Source: Corynebacterium pacaense (GTDB lineage: Bacteria; Actinomycetota; Actinomycetes; Mycobacteriales; Mycobacteriaceae). From it: a DNA stretch of 64,000 bases. A program made the translations under genes and the position numbers. The notes under the pieces are model-generated. The model saw only the letters and a list, made by a program, of their open reading frames with translations, was not told the origin of the DNA and did not search any database. Numbering within the stretch: the first letter of the stretch is position 1; the number at the start of each line of letters is the position of its first letter. Where the stretch lies: positions 445,684 to 509,683 of the forward strand of contig NZ_LT821240.1 in the NCBI RefSeq assembly GCF_900169525.1, read 5' to 3'. Positions 10,692-20,144 of the stretch are shown here, piece by piece.

Positions 10692-11714
10692 CTAGGGCCG
10701 GGGCAGGACGCCGGATCCGACGGGATTGACCCCGGCGCCGAACCACCACAGGACACCGGCCAGTGCGATGCCGAGGATGACGAAGATCCAGGAGCTCAGC
10801 AGCGGGCGGCGGGCCCACCCGCGGCCCGCATCGAGGGAGATCCGCCCCGGACCTGTGAACTGCAGACCGATGACCACCAGGGTCAGCAGCACCGCGAGGA
10901 TGACCGGTTCACTGAGATCGCCCCAGGGCCCCTCGTGGATGGTGATCTCGTGCAGGGCCGTGAACGAGGTGGCCACCGTCGCCACGGCCGCTGCGACCGG
11001 GGTCATCAGGCCAAGGATCAGGAACACACCCGCGGCGAGTTCGATCGACGGAATGAGGATCGCCAGAACCTCGGGCAGCTGATAACCGGCGAAGTCGGTT
11101 TCCAGTCCGTTGAGACCGTCGGATCCGCCGAGTCCGAAGAAGGTGAACACGCCCCGTGCGACCAGATACGCGCCGATGACCACCCTGATGATGAGCACTC
11201 CGAAATCGAGCGTGCCACGTCGGGCGTCGGGCACCGCGACCGCCGCCTCTGGGTGGACACCGGTTCCGGTCTCCGCGGGCGCCTGGGTCACGGGTGCGAA
11301 GTCGGTGTCCGCATAATTGTCGGCGGGCCGATCAAGCGACCGCGTCGGTGGCGCCGGGAGCACCGGAGGCGCCGGCTCGGACTGGGCGAAGGGACGCGGT
11401 GCCACCGTGGTCGGCTGTGAATCAGCTGCGGAAGTCGGGGCGTCGGAGGCCAGGCCCTGGCGGTCCGGGCGTTCGAATGCCGTCGTCTCGCTGGATGTGG
11501 CACCCGTGGGCTGGATCGACTGCGGTGCGGCGCGCCCGCTCCTGGCGTAGGGATCAACCGGGGTCGAGCCACCATAGGTGGGGACATCCTCCTCCGGGTC
11601 CCCCAGGTCCAGGGGTTCCTGGTCGCGGCGGGCTTTCCCGATTCCGTCACCGGGAACTGCCGAGTACTTGGTGGTCTCAGGATTCGGGTCGTTGGTGCGA
11701 GAATTGTCAGTCAT
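10692..11714 (-). CDS. DoxX family membrane protein with long Pro/Thr-rich N-terminus
   Basis: The start is placed at ATG 11714 (MTDNSRTNDP), giving 340 residues; a GTG 39 bases upstream is possible. About 170 hydrophilic, Pro/Ser/Thr-rich residues precede a four-helix DoxX-type domain (GVLIIRVVIGAYLVARGVFTF, then ILIPSIELAAGVFLILGL, AVLLTLVVIGLQFTGPG) and a last TM near the C-terminus (SSWIFVILGIALAGVLWWF). DoxX-like proteins in actinobacteria have been linked to redox and oxidative-stress complexes, but no function can be assigned here. It is convergent with ilvD. Confidence 0.8.
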   Translation of the reverse strand: MTDNSRTNDPNPETTKYSAVPGDGIGKARRDQEPLDLGDPEEDVPTYGGSTPVDPYARSGRAAPQSIQPTGATSSETTAFERPDRQGLASDAPTSAADSQPTTVAPRPFAQSEPAPPVLPAPPTRSLDRPADNYADTDFAPVTQAPAETGTGVHPEAAVAVPDARRGTLDFGVLIIRVVIGAYLVARGVFTFFGLGGSDGLNGLETDFAGYQLPEVLAILIPSIELAAGVFLILGLMTPVAAAVATVATSFTALHEITIHEGPWGDLSEPVILAVLLTLVVIGLQFTGPGRISLDAGRGWARRPLLSSWIFVILGIALAGVLWWFGAGVNPVGSGVLPRP

Positions 11715-11788
11715 GCTGCCAGGGTATGTCAGATCGCTTCGCGGGGGCTGCACCGAAACCGGCGTGTACGTCGATGGTGATCAAGCTG

Positions 11789-12535
11789 TTACTCCGGACA
11801 GGTATCCAGTTGGCGCCCGAGCGCCTCATGCTCGGCGGGGGTGACCCACACCCCGTAACTGTGCTTTACCGAGATGATCCTGCGTGCGTACTCGCAGCGG
11901 AAGCTCCTGTCCGGCGGCAGCCAGGTCGCGGCGTCGCCGGCGCCCTTCTGCTGATTGAGCGGCCCGTCGACCGCCAGGAGGTTGGCCGGGTCGTTGGCGA
12001 AATCCCGCCGCTTCTGCTCATCCCAGGACTGTGCGCCCTTTTGCCATGCGTCGGCGAGTGCGACCAGATGGTCAATTTGAACCCTGGAGGAGGTCCGACT
12101 CCCCCGGAGAAAATCGATCGACTCCCCGGAGTAGGGGTCGTGCAGGGTACCCGACTCCACCAGGCAGTCGTGGGTGCCCTCGCGGATGGTCACCGGCCAC
12201 AGGTCGCGGCGCAGGATGTCATTGCGGGTGTCACAGCCGTTGTGCCCGTATTCCACGGAGACATCATCACTCCAGGCCTGTCCGAACCGTTCGCGCTCAT
12301 ATCCGGTCTTCGGGGCCCGCCCGCGGATCTCGAGGCTGTTGAGTTCCTCGCGGTGGACATCGACTCCGACCGCCGACACGGGATCGGCGATCGCCGGAGC
12401 GGGTGGTGCATCCGGTGCGGAGCACCCGCCGATGCCCATCGCGGCGGCGACCGCGGCGGCAACCACCACCATCCACGGAGATTTCCCGCGCCATCCCACC
12501 GTTACCGGCCCCCACTCTCTGCTTCCAGCCCGCAT
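11789..12535 (-). CDS. Secreted HNH (DUF1524-type) nuclease lipoprotein
   Basis: Predicted exported nuclease of up to 248 residues. A signal peptide (SPWMVVVAAAVAAAMGIGGC) ends in a lipobox with the lipidated Cys in IGGCSAP. The mature part carries the HNH/DUF1524 core: QIDHLVALADAWQKGA with the Asp-His pair, then NDPANLLAVDGPLNQQKGAGDAATWLPP with the second metal-binding Asn. Related secreted proteins are common in actinobacteria; DNA degradation outside the membrane is inferred from family only. The start is uncertain: ATG 12535 is used, GTG 12499 would give a shorter signal peptide. It is divergent from the GST gene. Confidence 0.8.
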   Translation of the reverse strand: MRAGSREWGPVTVGWRGKSPWMVVVAAAVAAAMGIGGCSAPDAPPAPAIADPVSAVGVDVHREELNSLEIRGRAPKTGYERERFGQAWSDDVSVEYGHNGCDTRNDILRRDLWPVTIREGTHDCLVESGTLHDPYSGESIDFLRGSRTSSRVQIDHLVALADAWQKGAQSWDEQKRRDFANDPANLLAVDGPLNQQKGAGDAATWLPPDRSFRCEYARRIISVKHSYGVWVTPAEHEALGRQLDTCPE

Positions 12536-12649
12536 TCCTGAATCCCTGCACTCTAACATCGGGTGGGGACACCCCCCGACACTGGCGCGGGAACCACCCC
12601 CCGGGCTAGTCTTGTTGATATATCACCAATCAAGGAAGAGGTCGATCCG

Positions 12650-13729
12650 ATGAGCAGCACGTCTGAGGACTGGGCCGGAGACGCCCGCAACGCCTCCCCC
12701 GACGGAGAATTCGTCAGGGATACCAACTACATCACCGACAGGATCGTCGCCGGGATCGCCGAGGGTTCTGCGCCGGTGCCCCAGGCGGACGGCACGGAGC
12801 ACTGGCCGGTGGAGGCCCACCGCTACCGGCTCGTCGCCGCTCGCGCCTGCCCGTGGGCGCACCGCACGGTGATCACGCGGCGGCTGCTGGGTCTCGAGGA
12901 CTCGGTCTCGCTCGCCCTGGCCGGCCCCACCCACGACATTCGTTCCTGGACCTTCGACCTCGACCCGGGCGGGGTGGATCCGGTGCTGGGCATCCCCCGG
13001 CTCCAGGATGCCTATTTCAACCGTTTCCCCAACTATCCCCGGGGCATCACGGTTCCCGCCATCGTCGAGGAACGCAGCCGGAAGGTGGTCACCAACGATT
13101 ATGCCTCGATCACCATCGACTTCAACCTCCAATGGAAGCGGTTCCACCGGCAGGGCGCCCCGGACCTCTACCCCGAGAATCTGCGGGCCGCGATGGAACC
13201 GGTGATGAAGAGAATTTTCACCGAGGTCAACAACGGTGTCTACCGTGCCGGATTCGCCGGAACGCAGGAGGCCTATGACGTCGCCTATGAGCGGCTCTGG
13301 GTGGCCATGGAATGGTTGGAGGAACGACTGGGAACACAGCGTTACCTGATGGGCGACCACATCACCGAGGCGGATGTCCGCCTCTACCCCACGCTGGTGC
13401 GATTCGATCCGGTCTACTACAGCCACTTCAAGTGCTCGCGGAACAAGATCACCGAGATGCCTAATCTCTGGGGCTACCTCCGCGATCTCTTCCAGACACC
13501 GGGCTTCGGCGACACCACGGATTTCACCGAGATCAAGCAGCACTACTTCATGACACACACCGAGATCAACCCCACCCGCATCGTCCCGCGCGGGCCCGAG
13601 CTCTCGGGCCTGGTGACCCCGCACGGACGGGAGCGGCTGGGGGGATCCCCCTTCGCCCCCGGCGCGCCCGCTCCCGGCCCCGTGCCCGCAGGCGAACGGG
13701 TGCGCAATCCCGAGCCCTTCCAGCTCTAA
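12650..13729 (+). CDS. Xi-class glutathione S-transferase-like (hydroquinone reductase family)
   Basis: A 359-residue protein of the YqjG/ECM4 family, which reduces thiol-hydroquinone conjugates. Corynebacteria use mycothiol rather than glutathione, so the native cosubstrate is probably mycothiol (inference). The catalytic CPWA motif is present in RACPWAHRTVITRRLLGL near residue 65, and the C-terminal helical domain holds TEADVRLYPTLVRFD. ATG 12650 is chosen because AAGGAAGAGG lies 9 bases upstream; an in-frame ATG at 12563 lacks such a site. Its stop overlaps the stop of lysG by four bases. Confidence 0.9.
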   Translation: MSSTSEDWAGDARNASPDGEFVRDTNYITDRIVAGIAEGSAPVPQADGTEHWPVEAHRYRLVAARACPWAHRTVITRRLLGLEDSVSLALAGPTHDIRSWTFDLDPGGVDPVLGIPRLQDAYFNRFPNYPRGITVPAIVEERSRKVVTNDYASITIDFNLQWKRFHRQGAPDLYPENLRAAMEPVMKRIFTEVNNGVYRAGFAGTQEAYDVAYERLWVAMEWLEERLGTQRYLMGDHITEADVRLYPTLVRFDPVYYSHFKCSRNKITEMPNLWGYLRDLFQTPGFGDTTDFTEIKQHYFMTHTEINPTRIVPRGPELSGLVTPHGRERLGGSPFAPGAPAPGPVPAGERVRNPEPFQL

Positions 13730-14598
13730 TCGCGCAGCCCCGCCGCTGCGGCCCTGACCACGGCGCCGGTCAGGCGGGACAGCAGCGGTGACTCCAGTCG
13801 CCACCGCTGCCAGAACAGCGGGGTGTCCACGGGGGCGTCGTCAAGCAGCACGACCTCACCGGACCCCAGCATCGGAGAAGCCTGCATCTCCGGGAGCAGG
13901 CCCCAGCCGAGGCCGCGGCGCACGGCTTCGGCGAAGCCCTCCGCCGACGGCACGATGGACACCCGCCGACGCGCCGTGGGCCCCTCGGCGCGCCCCACCA
14001 GATCCCCGTCCTGCAGTGCGTCCCTGGGACCGAACCGGAGGACCGGCATGCCGGCCCAGTCGATTACACCCCCGGCGGAATGGGAATCGCGCAGGTCGGC
14101 GGTGGCCACGGCCAGATGGCGCATCGTCCCCAGAGCCAGCACCTCGCATCCGGACACCGGTACGGACTCCCGGGTGACCGCACCAAGAACATCGCCGCGG
14201 CGCAGCAGCGACAGCGTGTGCGCCTCATCCTCCATGCGCAGCCGGAGGGTGGCTCCCCGCCAGGTGGCCACTTCGCTGAATACCGGCGGGAACCAGGTGG
14301 CCAGCGAATCGGCGTTGATGGCCAGCGTCAACGGCACCTCCGCCAGCCGCCCGCTGAGCTGTGCCCGCGTCTCCGCCTGCAGCAGCGCCATCCGCCGGGC
14401 GGCCTGGACGAGGACCTCGCCGGCCTCGGTGGCGGCCGCGGGCTGGGCCCGTGAGACTAGAACGCGTCCGGTTTCGCTCTCCAGAGCCTTGATGCGCTGG
14501 CTGACCGCGGAGGGGGAGACCCCCAGCACCAGCGCGGCACCCTCGAAGCTTCCCTCATCGATGATGGCGAGCAGGGTCTCCAGGTGGATCGGGTTCAT
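13726..14598 (-). CDS. lysG: LysR-type activator of lysE
   Basis: Transcription factor of 290 residues that senses intracellular lysine, arginine or histidine and activates the exporter gene lysE. The N-terminal winged helix-turn-helix is at about residues 3-60 (LETLLAIIDEGSFEGAALVL, then SPSAVSQRIKALE). A periplasmic-binding-type effector domain follows. It belongs to the ArgP/LysG branch. Divergent arrangement with lysE across 70 bases is identical to C. glutamicum. The C-terminal end overlaps the convergent GST gene. Confidence 0.95.
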   Translation of the reverse strand: MNPIHLETLLAIIDEGSFEGAALVLGVSPSAVSQRIKALESETGRVLVSRAQPAAATEAGEVLVQAARRMALLQAETRAQLSGRLAEVPLTLAINADSLATWFPPVFSEVATWRGATLRLRMEDEAHTLSLLRRGDVLGAVTRESVPVSGCEVLALGTMRHLAVATADLRDSHSAGGVIDWAGMPVLRFGPRDALQDGDLVGRAEGPTARRRVSIVPSAEGFAEAVRRGLGWGLLPEMQASPMLGSGEVVLLDDAPVDTPLFWQRWRLESPLLSRLTGAVVRAAAAGLRD

Positions 14599-14668
14599 GA
14601 AGCAATTCTAAATCATGTTTAGATTCCATCATTTTACTTAAGTCGTACCTTGTTGGATCATCGTCGCC

Positions 14669-15331
14669 ATGGACATTTTCATCACCGGCCTGGCACTGGG
14701 AGCCAGTCTGCTGCTCGCGATCGGCCCGCAGAACATCCTCGTGATCAAGCAGGGCGTGCGGCGGGAGGGCGTGGGGGCGGTGATCGTGGTGTGCCTGCTC
14801 TCCGACCTTGTTCTCTTCACCGCCGGAACCCTCGGGGTGGGTCTGATCAGCGGCACCGCCCCGATCATCATGGACATCCTTCGCTGGTGCGGCATCGCCT
14901 ATCTGCTCTGGTTCGCCGCCCTCGCCGCCCGTGACACCGCACGGACACCGCGCGTCCGCGTGGTGGACGAGGGCGAACCACAGCGTATCGACGCCCCGAC
15001 CGCACCCGGCGGCGTGGCCACGCTGACCCGCCGGCGGGCGACATGGATCACCCCGATGCTCATGGCCATTGCCCTGACCTGGCTCAACCCCAACGCCTAT
15101 CTCGACGCCTTCGTGTTCATCGGGGGCGTGGGGGCGCAGTACGGCGACAGCGGCCGGTGGATCTTCGCCGCCGGTGCCTTCACGGCGAGCCTGATCTGGT
15201 TCCCCGCCGTCGGTTTCGGGGCCGCGGCACTGTCGGGGCCGTTGTCCCGCCCGGATGTCTGGCGCGTGATCAACCTCGGGGTGGCCCTGGTGATGTCCGC
15301 ACTGGCAGTGAAACTGATGCTCATGGGCTGA
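14669..15331 (+). CDS. lysE: L-lysine/L-arginine exporter
   Basis: Membrane exporter of basic amino acids, founding member of the LysE superfamily, that protects against lysine or arginine build-up from peptides. The 220-residue product has about five or six hydrophobic segments, with GLALGASLLLAIGPQNILVIKQG near the N-terminus (including the family motif GPQN) and TWLNPNAYLDAFVFIGG in the second half. A charged cytoplasmic loop at about residues 88-125 is shorter than in C. glutamicum LysE. Control by LysG is expected from the divergent promoter region 14599-14668, which is AT-rich. Confidence 0.96.
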   Translation: MDIFITGLALGASLLLAIGPQNILVIKQGVRREGVGAVIVVCLLSDLVLFTAGTLGVGLISGTAPIIMDILRWCGIAYLLWFAALAARDTARTPRVRVVDEGEPQRIDAPTAPGGVATLTRRRATWITPMLMAIALTWLNPNAYLDAFVFIGGVGAQYGDSGRWIFAAGAFTASLIWFPAVGFGAAALSGPLSRPDVWRVINLGVALVMSALAVKLMLMG

Positions 15332-15356
15332 AGGGCGGGATGGACCCGCCCGCCCG

Positions 15357-16433
15357 CTACCCCTCGCGGGTTTTCGACTGGGTCGCCTTCCCCCAGATGT
15401 TGATTCCGGCGTCGTGGGCTATTCCATCGATCGCGGCGAGCTCGGCCCCGCTGAACTCGAGATTGTCCAGGGCGTCGAGGTTGGAGTCGAGCTGACTCAC
15501 CGAGGAGGCGCCCACCACTGCGCTCGTGACCGTCTCGACACCGTACTCCCCCTGCTTGCGCAGCACCCAGGCCAGCGCCATCTGCGCCAGGCTCTGGCCG
15601 CGCTCCTGGGCGATGTCGTTGAGTCTGCGGACCATGGTGAGGTTGTCCTCGGACAGCATGCCCTCGGACAGCGATTTGCCCTGGGCCGCGCGGGAATCGG
15701 CGGGAATCCCGTTGAGATAGCGGTCGGTGAGCAGACCCTGCGCGAGCGGTGAGAAGGCGATCACCCCGAGGCCGTTGTTCGCCGCGGAGGCCAACAGGGA
15801 CTCCCCCTCATCGCCGGGCTCCTCGACCCAGCGGTTGACCAGGGAGTAGCTGGGCTGGTGGATCAAAAGCGGGCAGCCCTCCTCAGCCATGAACTCCGCC
15901 GCCTCCGCGGTCAGTTCCGGCCCGTAGGAGGAGATGCCCACATACAGCGCCTTGCCCGAGGAGACGATGTCGCGGAGTGCGTACATGGTTTCCTCGAGCG
16001 GGGTCTCGGGATCGGGGCGGTGATGGTAGAAGATGTCGACGTAGTCCACCCCGAGCCGTGCAAGCGACTGGTCAAGGGAGCTGAGCAGGTACTTCCGCGA
16101 GCCGCCGAAGCCATAGGGCCCCGGCCACATGTCCCATCCCGCCTTCGATGAGATGACCAGTTCGTCCCGGTGGGCGCTGAGATCCTCGCGGAGGATGCGT
16201 CCGAAGTTTGTCTCGGCCGAACCCGCGGGCGGGCCGTAATTGTTGGCGAGATCGAAGTGGGTCACCCCACGATCGAATGCGCGGTGGATGATCGCGCGCT
16301 GGTTCTCCAGCGGCCTGTCGTCGCCGAAGTTGTGCCACAGTCCGAGGGAGATGGCGGGCAGCTTCAGCCCGGAGTGGCCGACACGACGGTAGACCATGGA
16401 ATCATAACGATGGGGCGCAGGAACATAAGTCAT
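15357..16433 (-). CDS. Aldo-keto reductase (YghZ/Mgr-like)
   Basis: NADPH-dependent oxidoreductase of 358 residues. The start is ATG 16433 (MTYVPAPHRYDSMVYRRVG), since the further upstream in-frame extension is low-complexity and lacks a ribosome site. The TIM-barrel catalytic tetrad is visible: Asp and Tyr in FDLANNYGPP, Lys in VISSKAGW, His in IFYHHRPD. Sequence around these motifs resembles the E. coli YghZ group (L-glyceraldehyde 3-phosphate reductase), with potassium-channel beta subunits as more distant relatives. The physiological substrate is unknown. It converges on lysE with a 25-base gap. Confidence 0.9.
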   Translation of the reverse strand: MTYVPAPHRYDSMVYRRVGHSGLKLPAISLGLWHNFGDDRPLENQRAIIHRAFDRGVTHFDLANNYGPPAGSAETNFGRILREDLSAHRDELVISSKAGWDMWPGPYGFGGSRKYLLSSLDQSLARLGVDYVDIFYHHRPDPETPLEETMYALRDIVSSGKALYVGISSYGPELTAEAAEFMAEEGCPLLIHQPSYSLVNRWVEEPGDEGESLLASAANNGLGVIAFSPLAQGLLTDRYLNGIPADSRAAQGKSLSEGMLSEDNLTMVRRLNDIAQERGQSLAQMALAWVLRKQGEYGVETVTSAVVGASSVSQLDSNLDALDNLEFSGAELAAIDGIAHDAGINIWGKATQSKTREG

Positions 16434-16474
16434 GCGCCCCATTGTGCGCCACCCCTCCCCGGTGGCGCAAAGAC

Positions 16475-17053
16475 CTACTTGACCAGTCCGAAGCCGCCGG
16501 TCCAACCGATCTTCTCGGAGGCTGCCAGGGTCAGCTGGAGAAAGCCCACGGCCTCCAGCTCATGTGCGCGTCGGAGCGACCCTGCGTCGAGGGCATCGAG
16601 GCCACCCGCGTTGACGTCGGCGATCAGTGCCGACTTGGCGGCCTCATCATCTCCCGCCACCAGGACGGTGGTGGTCAGGTCGCCGATCCTGCCGCTGGCG
16701 AGGGTGGCGGCGAAGGTGGTGTTGAAGGCCTTGAGCACCACGGATTCGGGCAGCTTGGCCGCGATCTCGGCAGCTGCGGAGGAGCCGGCGGGAACGACGA
16801 GGGAGTCGAAGGTCTCAAAGTTGAGCGGATTGGTGATGTCGATGACGGTCTTGCCCGCCAGTGCCTCACCATGATTGGCGATGATGCCCTCGACGGCGGG
16901 GTACGGGACGGCCAGAATGACCACATCTCCGGTGATGGTCGCGGTCGCGGACTCCGCGGAGCCGATGTGGGTGACGGTTGCGCCGCCCTTGGTCAGCACT
17001 CCCGCGATGGCGGTGGCCATGTTTCCGGTTCCGAAGATGGTGTAGTTGGTCAT
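16475..17053 (-). CDS. NADPH-dependent F420 reductase-like oxidoreductase
   Basis: A Rossmann-fold protein of 192 residues if translated from ATG 17053 (MTNYTIFGTGNMATAIAGVL), which has AGGGAG 9 bases upstream. An in-frame ATG at 17149 would add 32 mostly hydrophilic residues. The nucleotide-binding glycine motif FGTGNMATAIAG is at the N-terminus, and DVVILAVPYPAV and TVIDITNPL are typical of the F420-NADP reductase family. Corynebacteria have no clear need for F420, so the true acceptor is unknown. The upstream region 17150-17196 is AT-rich and probably holds the promoter. Confidence 0.82.
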   Translation of the reverse strand: MTNYTIFGTGNMATAIAGVLTKGGATVTHIGSAESATATITGDVVILAVPYPAVEGIIANHGEALAGKTVIDITNPLNFETFDSLVVPAGSSAAAEIAAKLPESVVLKAFNTTFAATLASGRIGDLTTTVLVAGDDEAAKSALIADVNAGGLDALDAGSLRRAHELEAVGFLQLTLAASEKIGWTGGFGLVK

Positions 17054-17196
17054 TTTTACAGTCTCCCTGCGAGTGTTGGTTTCCTCCTGCGACAAGGCGG
17101 GCGATGCCTGCCTGCCACCGAAGAGCTTGTTGAGCAGATCCTTGATCATGAAATCACTCTAACTCCGATTTAATTTCCATGTCAACTAAATTTCAC

Positions 17197-17234
17197 AAAA
17201 AAGAACGCCCCTCCCGGCAATCTCCGGGAGGGGC
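17197..17234 (-). terminator. Rho-independent terminator of gatB
   Basis: An 11-bp perfect stem (gcccctcccgg 17207-17217 with ccgggaggggc 17224-17234) is followed on the minus strand by TTCTTTTTTG. It lies 10 bases after the gatB stop. Confidence 0.92.
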
Positions 17235-17244
17235 GGACCGGTGA

Positions 17245-18750
17245 TCAGGCGAGTCGGGCCGCGATCAGCTTGTTCACCTGGGCCGGATCGGCCTTGCCCC
17301 TCGTCGCCTTCATCACGGCACCGACGATGGCGCCGGTCACCTTGTGACTTCCGGCACGGTACTTCTCCACGATGTCCGGGTTGGCCGCCAGTGCCTCATC
17401 GACCGCCTTCTCGATCGCACCGTCATCACGGACAACCTCCAGTCCCCTGGCGGCGATGACCTCATCGACATCACCCTCGCCCGCGAGCACACCGTCGATT
17501 GCCTGGCGCGCCAGCTTGTTGGTGAGCTTGCCCTCGGAGACCAGGGCGACCACCCGCGCGACCTGCGCCGGGGTGACGCCGAGTGCGTCGAGCTCGACGC
17601 CGGACTGATTCGACTTCTGCGAGAGGTAGGACACCCACCATGCTCGGGCCTCGTCCGGGGTCGTTCCCTGCTCCACCGTCTCGATGATCAGATCGAGCGC
17701 ATTGGCGTTGACCAGGTCACGCATCTCGGCGTCGGAGAGCTTCCATTCCTGCTGAATCCGCGCCCTGCGGACCCAGGGCAGCTCGGGAAGGGTCGCGCGG
17801 ATCTCCTCGACCCATTCCCTCGGAGCGAGCACCGGGGGCAGGTCGGGATCGTTGAAGTAGCGGTAGTCCTCGGCGGTCTCCTTCGGCCGTCCCTTGGCCG
17901 TGGATCCGTCACCTTCCTGGTAGTGACGCGTCTCCTGAACAATTGAACCGCCATTATCAAGCACCTGAGCTTGACGCTGCATCTCGAAGCGGATCGCCTG
18001 CTCCACGGACTTCAGCGAGTTGATGTTCTTGGTCTCGGTCCGGGTACCGAACTCCTCCTGCCCGTGCGGGCGGAGTGAGAGGTTGGCGTCGACACGCATG
18101 CTCCCCTGGTCCATGCGCGCATCCGAGACGCCCAGGGCCTTGACCAGGTCGCGCAGCGCCGAGACGTAGGCGCGTGCGACCTCCGGTGCGCGTTCGCCCG
18201 CTCCCTCGATCGGCTTGGTCACCACCTCGATCAGCGGGATGCCGGCACGGTTGCAGTCGACCAGCGACGCGGTTGCGCCACGGATGCGGCCCGAGGTGCC
18301 ACCGAGGTGGGTGAGCTTGCCCGTGTCCTCCTCCATGTGCGCCCGCTCGATCTCCACACGCCACTGGGTGCCGTCGTCGAGCTGGACGTCGAGGTAGCCC
18401 TCGTAGGCGATGGGCTCGTCATACTGCGAGATCTGGTAGTTCTTCGGCTGATCCGGATAGAAGTAGTTCTTCCGCGCGAAGCGGGAGGATTCGGCGATGC
18501 TGCAGTTCAGCGCCAAACCGATCTTGATCGCCCACTCCACGCCGCGGGCGTTGACCACGGGCAGCGCGCCGGGCAGCCCGAGGGAGACGGGATCGACGTT
18601 ACTGTTGGGCTCGGCGCCGAAATTCGCCGAGGAGGCGGAGAACATCTTGGTTTCGGTGGCCAGTTCGACGTGGACCTCCAGGCCCATCACGGGATCGTAT
18701 TTCCCCAGAACCTCATCGAAGTCCATCAGATCATAGAAGGCTGCAGTCAT
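17245..18750 (-). CDS. gatB: Asp-tRNA(Asn)/Glu-tRNA(Gln) amidotransferase subunit B
   Basis: The 501-residue subunit of GatCAB that binds misacylated tRNA and phosphorylates the glutamyl or aspartyl group before transamidation. The N-terminal cradle domain has [18 protein letters not shown] and the family signature [19 protein letters not shown]. The tail domain after about residue 330 matches the YqeY-like tRNA-binding part. Length is normal. In mycobacteria gatB follows gatC-gatA-pfkA; here it is separated from gatA by the ribose and accessory genes. Confidence 0.97.
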   Translation of the reverse strand: MTAAFYDLMDFDEVLGKYDPVMGLEVHVELATETKMFSASSANFGAEPNSNVDPVSLGLPGALPVVNARGVEWAIKIGLALNCSIAESSRFARKNYFYPDQPKNYQISQYDEPIAYEGYLDVQLDDGTQWRVEIERAHMEEDTGKLTHLGGTSGRIRGATASLVDCNRAGIPLIEVVTKPIEGAGERAPEVARAYVSALRDLVKALGVSDARMDQGSMRVDANLSLRPHGQEEFGTRTETKNINSLKSVEQAIRFEMQRQAQVLDNGGSIVQETRHYQEGDGSTAKGRPKETAEDYRYFNDPDLPPVLAPREWVEEIRATLPELPWVRRARIQQEWKLSDAEMRDLVNANALDLIIETVEQGTTPDEARAWWVSYLSQKSNQSGVELDALGVTPAQVARVVALVSEGKLTNKLARQAIDGVLAGEGDVDEVIAARGLEVVRDDGAIEKAVDEALAANPDIVEKYRAGSHKVTGAIVGAVMKATRGKADPAQVNKLIAARLA

Positions 18751-18825
18751 GGGTCACCATTCTAGCCCGCTGCGGATGCTGAGGTGGGCACCGGGTCGGA
18801 TGCTTCCCGACGCCCGCACCCCCCG

Positions 18826-19197
18826 CTAAAAGGCGACGCCGCTGCGGAACACGGCGTTGGCGAAAGCCGTGGTCTCACCGGTGCGCACGACGAAGGCGCA
18901 ATCACCGATGAGGGCCTTGAGCTCCCCGTGATCCACCTCGGTCACCGGACACTCCAGCGCCCGTCTTACCTGCGGGGGAGCCTCCCGGGCGATGTAGGCC
19001 CCCTCCACCACCACCTCGGCCAGGAGAGCTCGCACCACCTGCGCGAAGGTGGGGACGCCGAACACCAGGGACAGATCGATGATCCTGACACGCTGCGGCA
19101 CCGGCAGCCCGCAATCGGCGACCGCCCAGGTGTCTGTGTGGCCGAGGCGGGCCACACTGTAGTTGAGCTCGGGGTTGAGCAGACCGGTCTTCTTCAT
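18826..19197 (-). CDS. rbsD: D-ribose pyranase
   Basis: A 123-residue cytoplasmic mutarotase that interconverts pyranose and furanose forms of ribose after uptake. It starts MKKTGLLNPELNYSVARLGHTD, with the catalytic His in ARLGHTD and the conserved DCGLPVP segment. It is the last gene of the ribose operon; its ATG overlaps the rbsB stop by one base (TGATG), indicating translational coupling. Confidence 0.95.
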   Translation of the reverse strand: MKKTGLLNPELNYSVARLGHTDTWAVADCGLPVPQRVRIIDLSLVFGVPTFAQVVRALLAEVVVEGAYIAREAPPQVRRALECPVTEVDHGELKALIGDCAFVVRTGETTAFANAVFRSGVAF

Positions 19198-20135
19198 CAG
19201 CGGTAGTCGGCGATGTTGTCCGAGGTCACGGTGACCACCTCCACGGGAACCTCGGCCTCCGCCTGCTCGCCGCGGAGCAGCTTGGTGGCCTCCTCCACCG
19301 CCCTGGCACCGAGAACCTCCGGCTGCTGGGCGATGGTGGCCAGCATCCGGCCATCGGAAATGGCGGCCAGACCCTCATCGGTGCCGTCGAATCCGACCAC
19401 GATCACCTCGGAACCCGCACGGTCGCCCAGTGCCTCGATCGCCCCCAGCGCCATTTCATCATTCTCGGCGAAGATCGCCCTGACATTGGGGTGCGCCTGC
19501 AACAGGTTGGTGGCGACATTAAGGCCCTGGGCACGGTCGAATCCGGCGGTCTGCTTGGCCGCGACGGTGATTCCGGGATGCGTGGCGATCTCCTCCTCGA
19601 AGCCGCGTCCCCGGTCCCTCGATGCCGAGGAACCGGCGAGGCCCTGGAGGATGATGATCTCGCCCCCGCCACCGAGTGCATCGGCCAGCACCGCCGCGGC
19701 CTGTCGGCCGCCGGCGACGTTGTCCGAGGCGATGAAGGAGTCGATGCTACCGCCGTTGGCGGAACGGTCGACGGCCACGACCGGGATGCCCGCGGTGTTG
19801 AGCGTCTCGACGGCCGGGACGATCGCGTCGGAATCGGTGGGATTGACGATCACCACTCCCGCACCCGTGGTCGCCGCGTTGTTGACCTGATTGACCTGGG
19901 TCGCCGCGTCATCGGAGGCGTCCTGGACATTGAGGGTCACCCCCAGTTCCTCCGCCTTGTCCTGCGCCCCGTCACGCAGCTGCACGAAGAAGGGATTGGT
20001 CTGCGTGGACAGCGCAAGGGTGATCGAGTCGTTGGTGGACCCGCCCTCAGCGGTGGTGGAGTCGCGGTTGCAGGCACTCAGGCCCAGTGCCAGTGCCAGG
20101 GAGGCGGTCAGTGCGATTGTCTTCTTGAGCATCAT
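19197..20135 (-). CDS. rbsB: Ribose ABC transporter substrate-binding lipoprotein
   Basis: Extracytoplasmic binding protein of 312 residues that delivers ribose to RbsAC. It has a lipoprotein signal with lipobox LGLSAC at residues 18-23 and a periplasmic-binding-protein type I fold (ITLALSTQTNPFFVQLRDGA; VAVDRSANGG; ENDEMALGAIEAL). It sits 9 bases after the end of rbsC and overlaps rbsD. Because rbsC is frameshifted, this protein may lack a functional partner. Confidence 0.95.
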   Translation of the reverse strand: MMLKKTIALTASLALALGLSACNRDSTTAEGGSTNDSITLALSTQTNPFFVQLRDGAQDKAEELGVTLNVQDASDDAATQVNQVNNAATTGAGVVIVNPTDSDAIVPAVETLNTAGIPVVAVDRSANGGSIDSFIASDNVAGGRQAAAVLADALGGGGEIIILQGLAGSSASRDRGRGFEEEIATHPGITVAAKQTAGFDRAQGLNVATNLLQAHPNVRAIFAENDEMALGAIEALGDRAGSEVIVVGFDGTDEGLAAISDGRMLATIAQQPEVLGARAVEEATKLLRGEQAEAEVPVEVVTVTSDNIADYR

Positions 20136-20144
20136 GGATTCCTT

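Noticed and set aside
15333..15351. GC-rich hairpin gggcggg/cccgccc between lysE and the aldo-keto reductase gene
   Set aside because: No T-run on either side, so it is not reported as a terminator.
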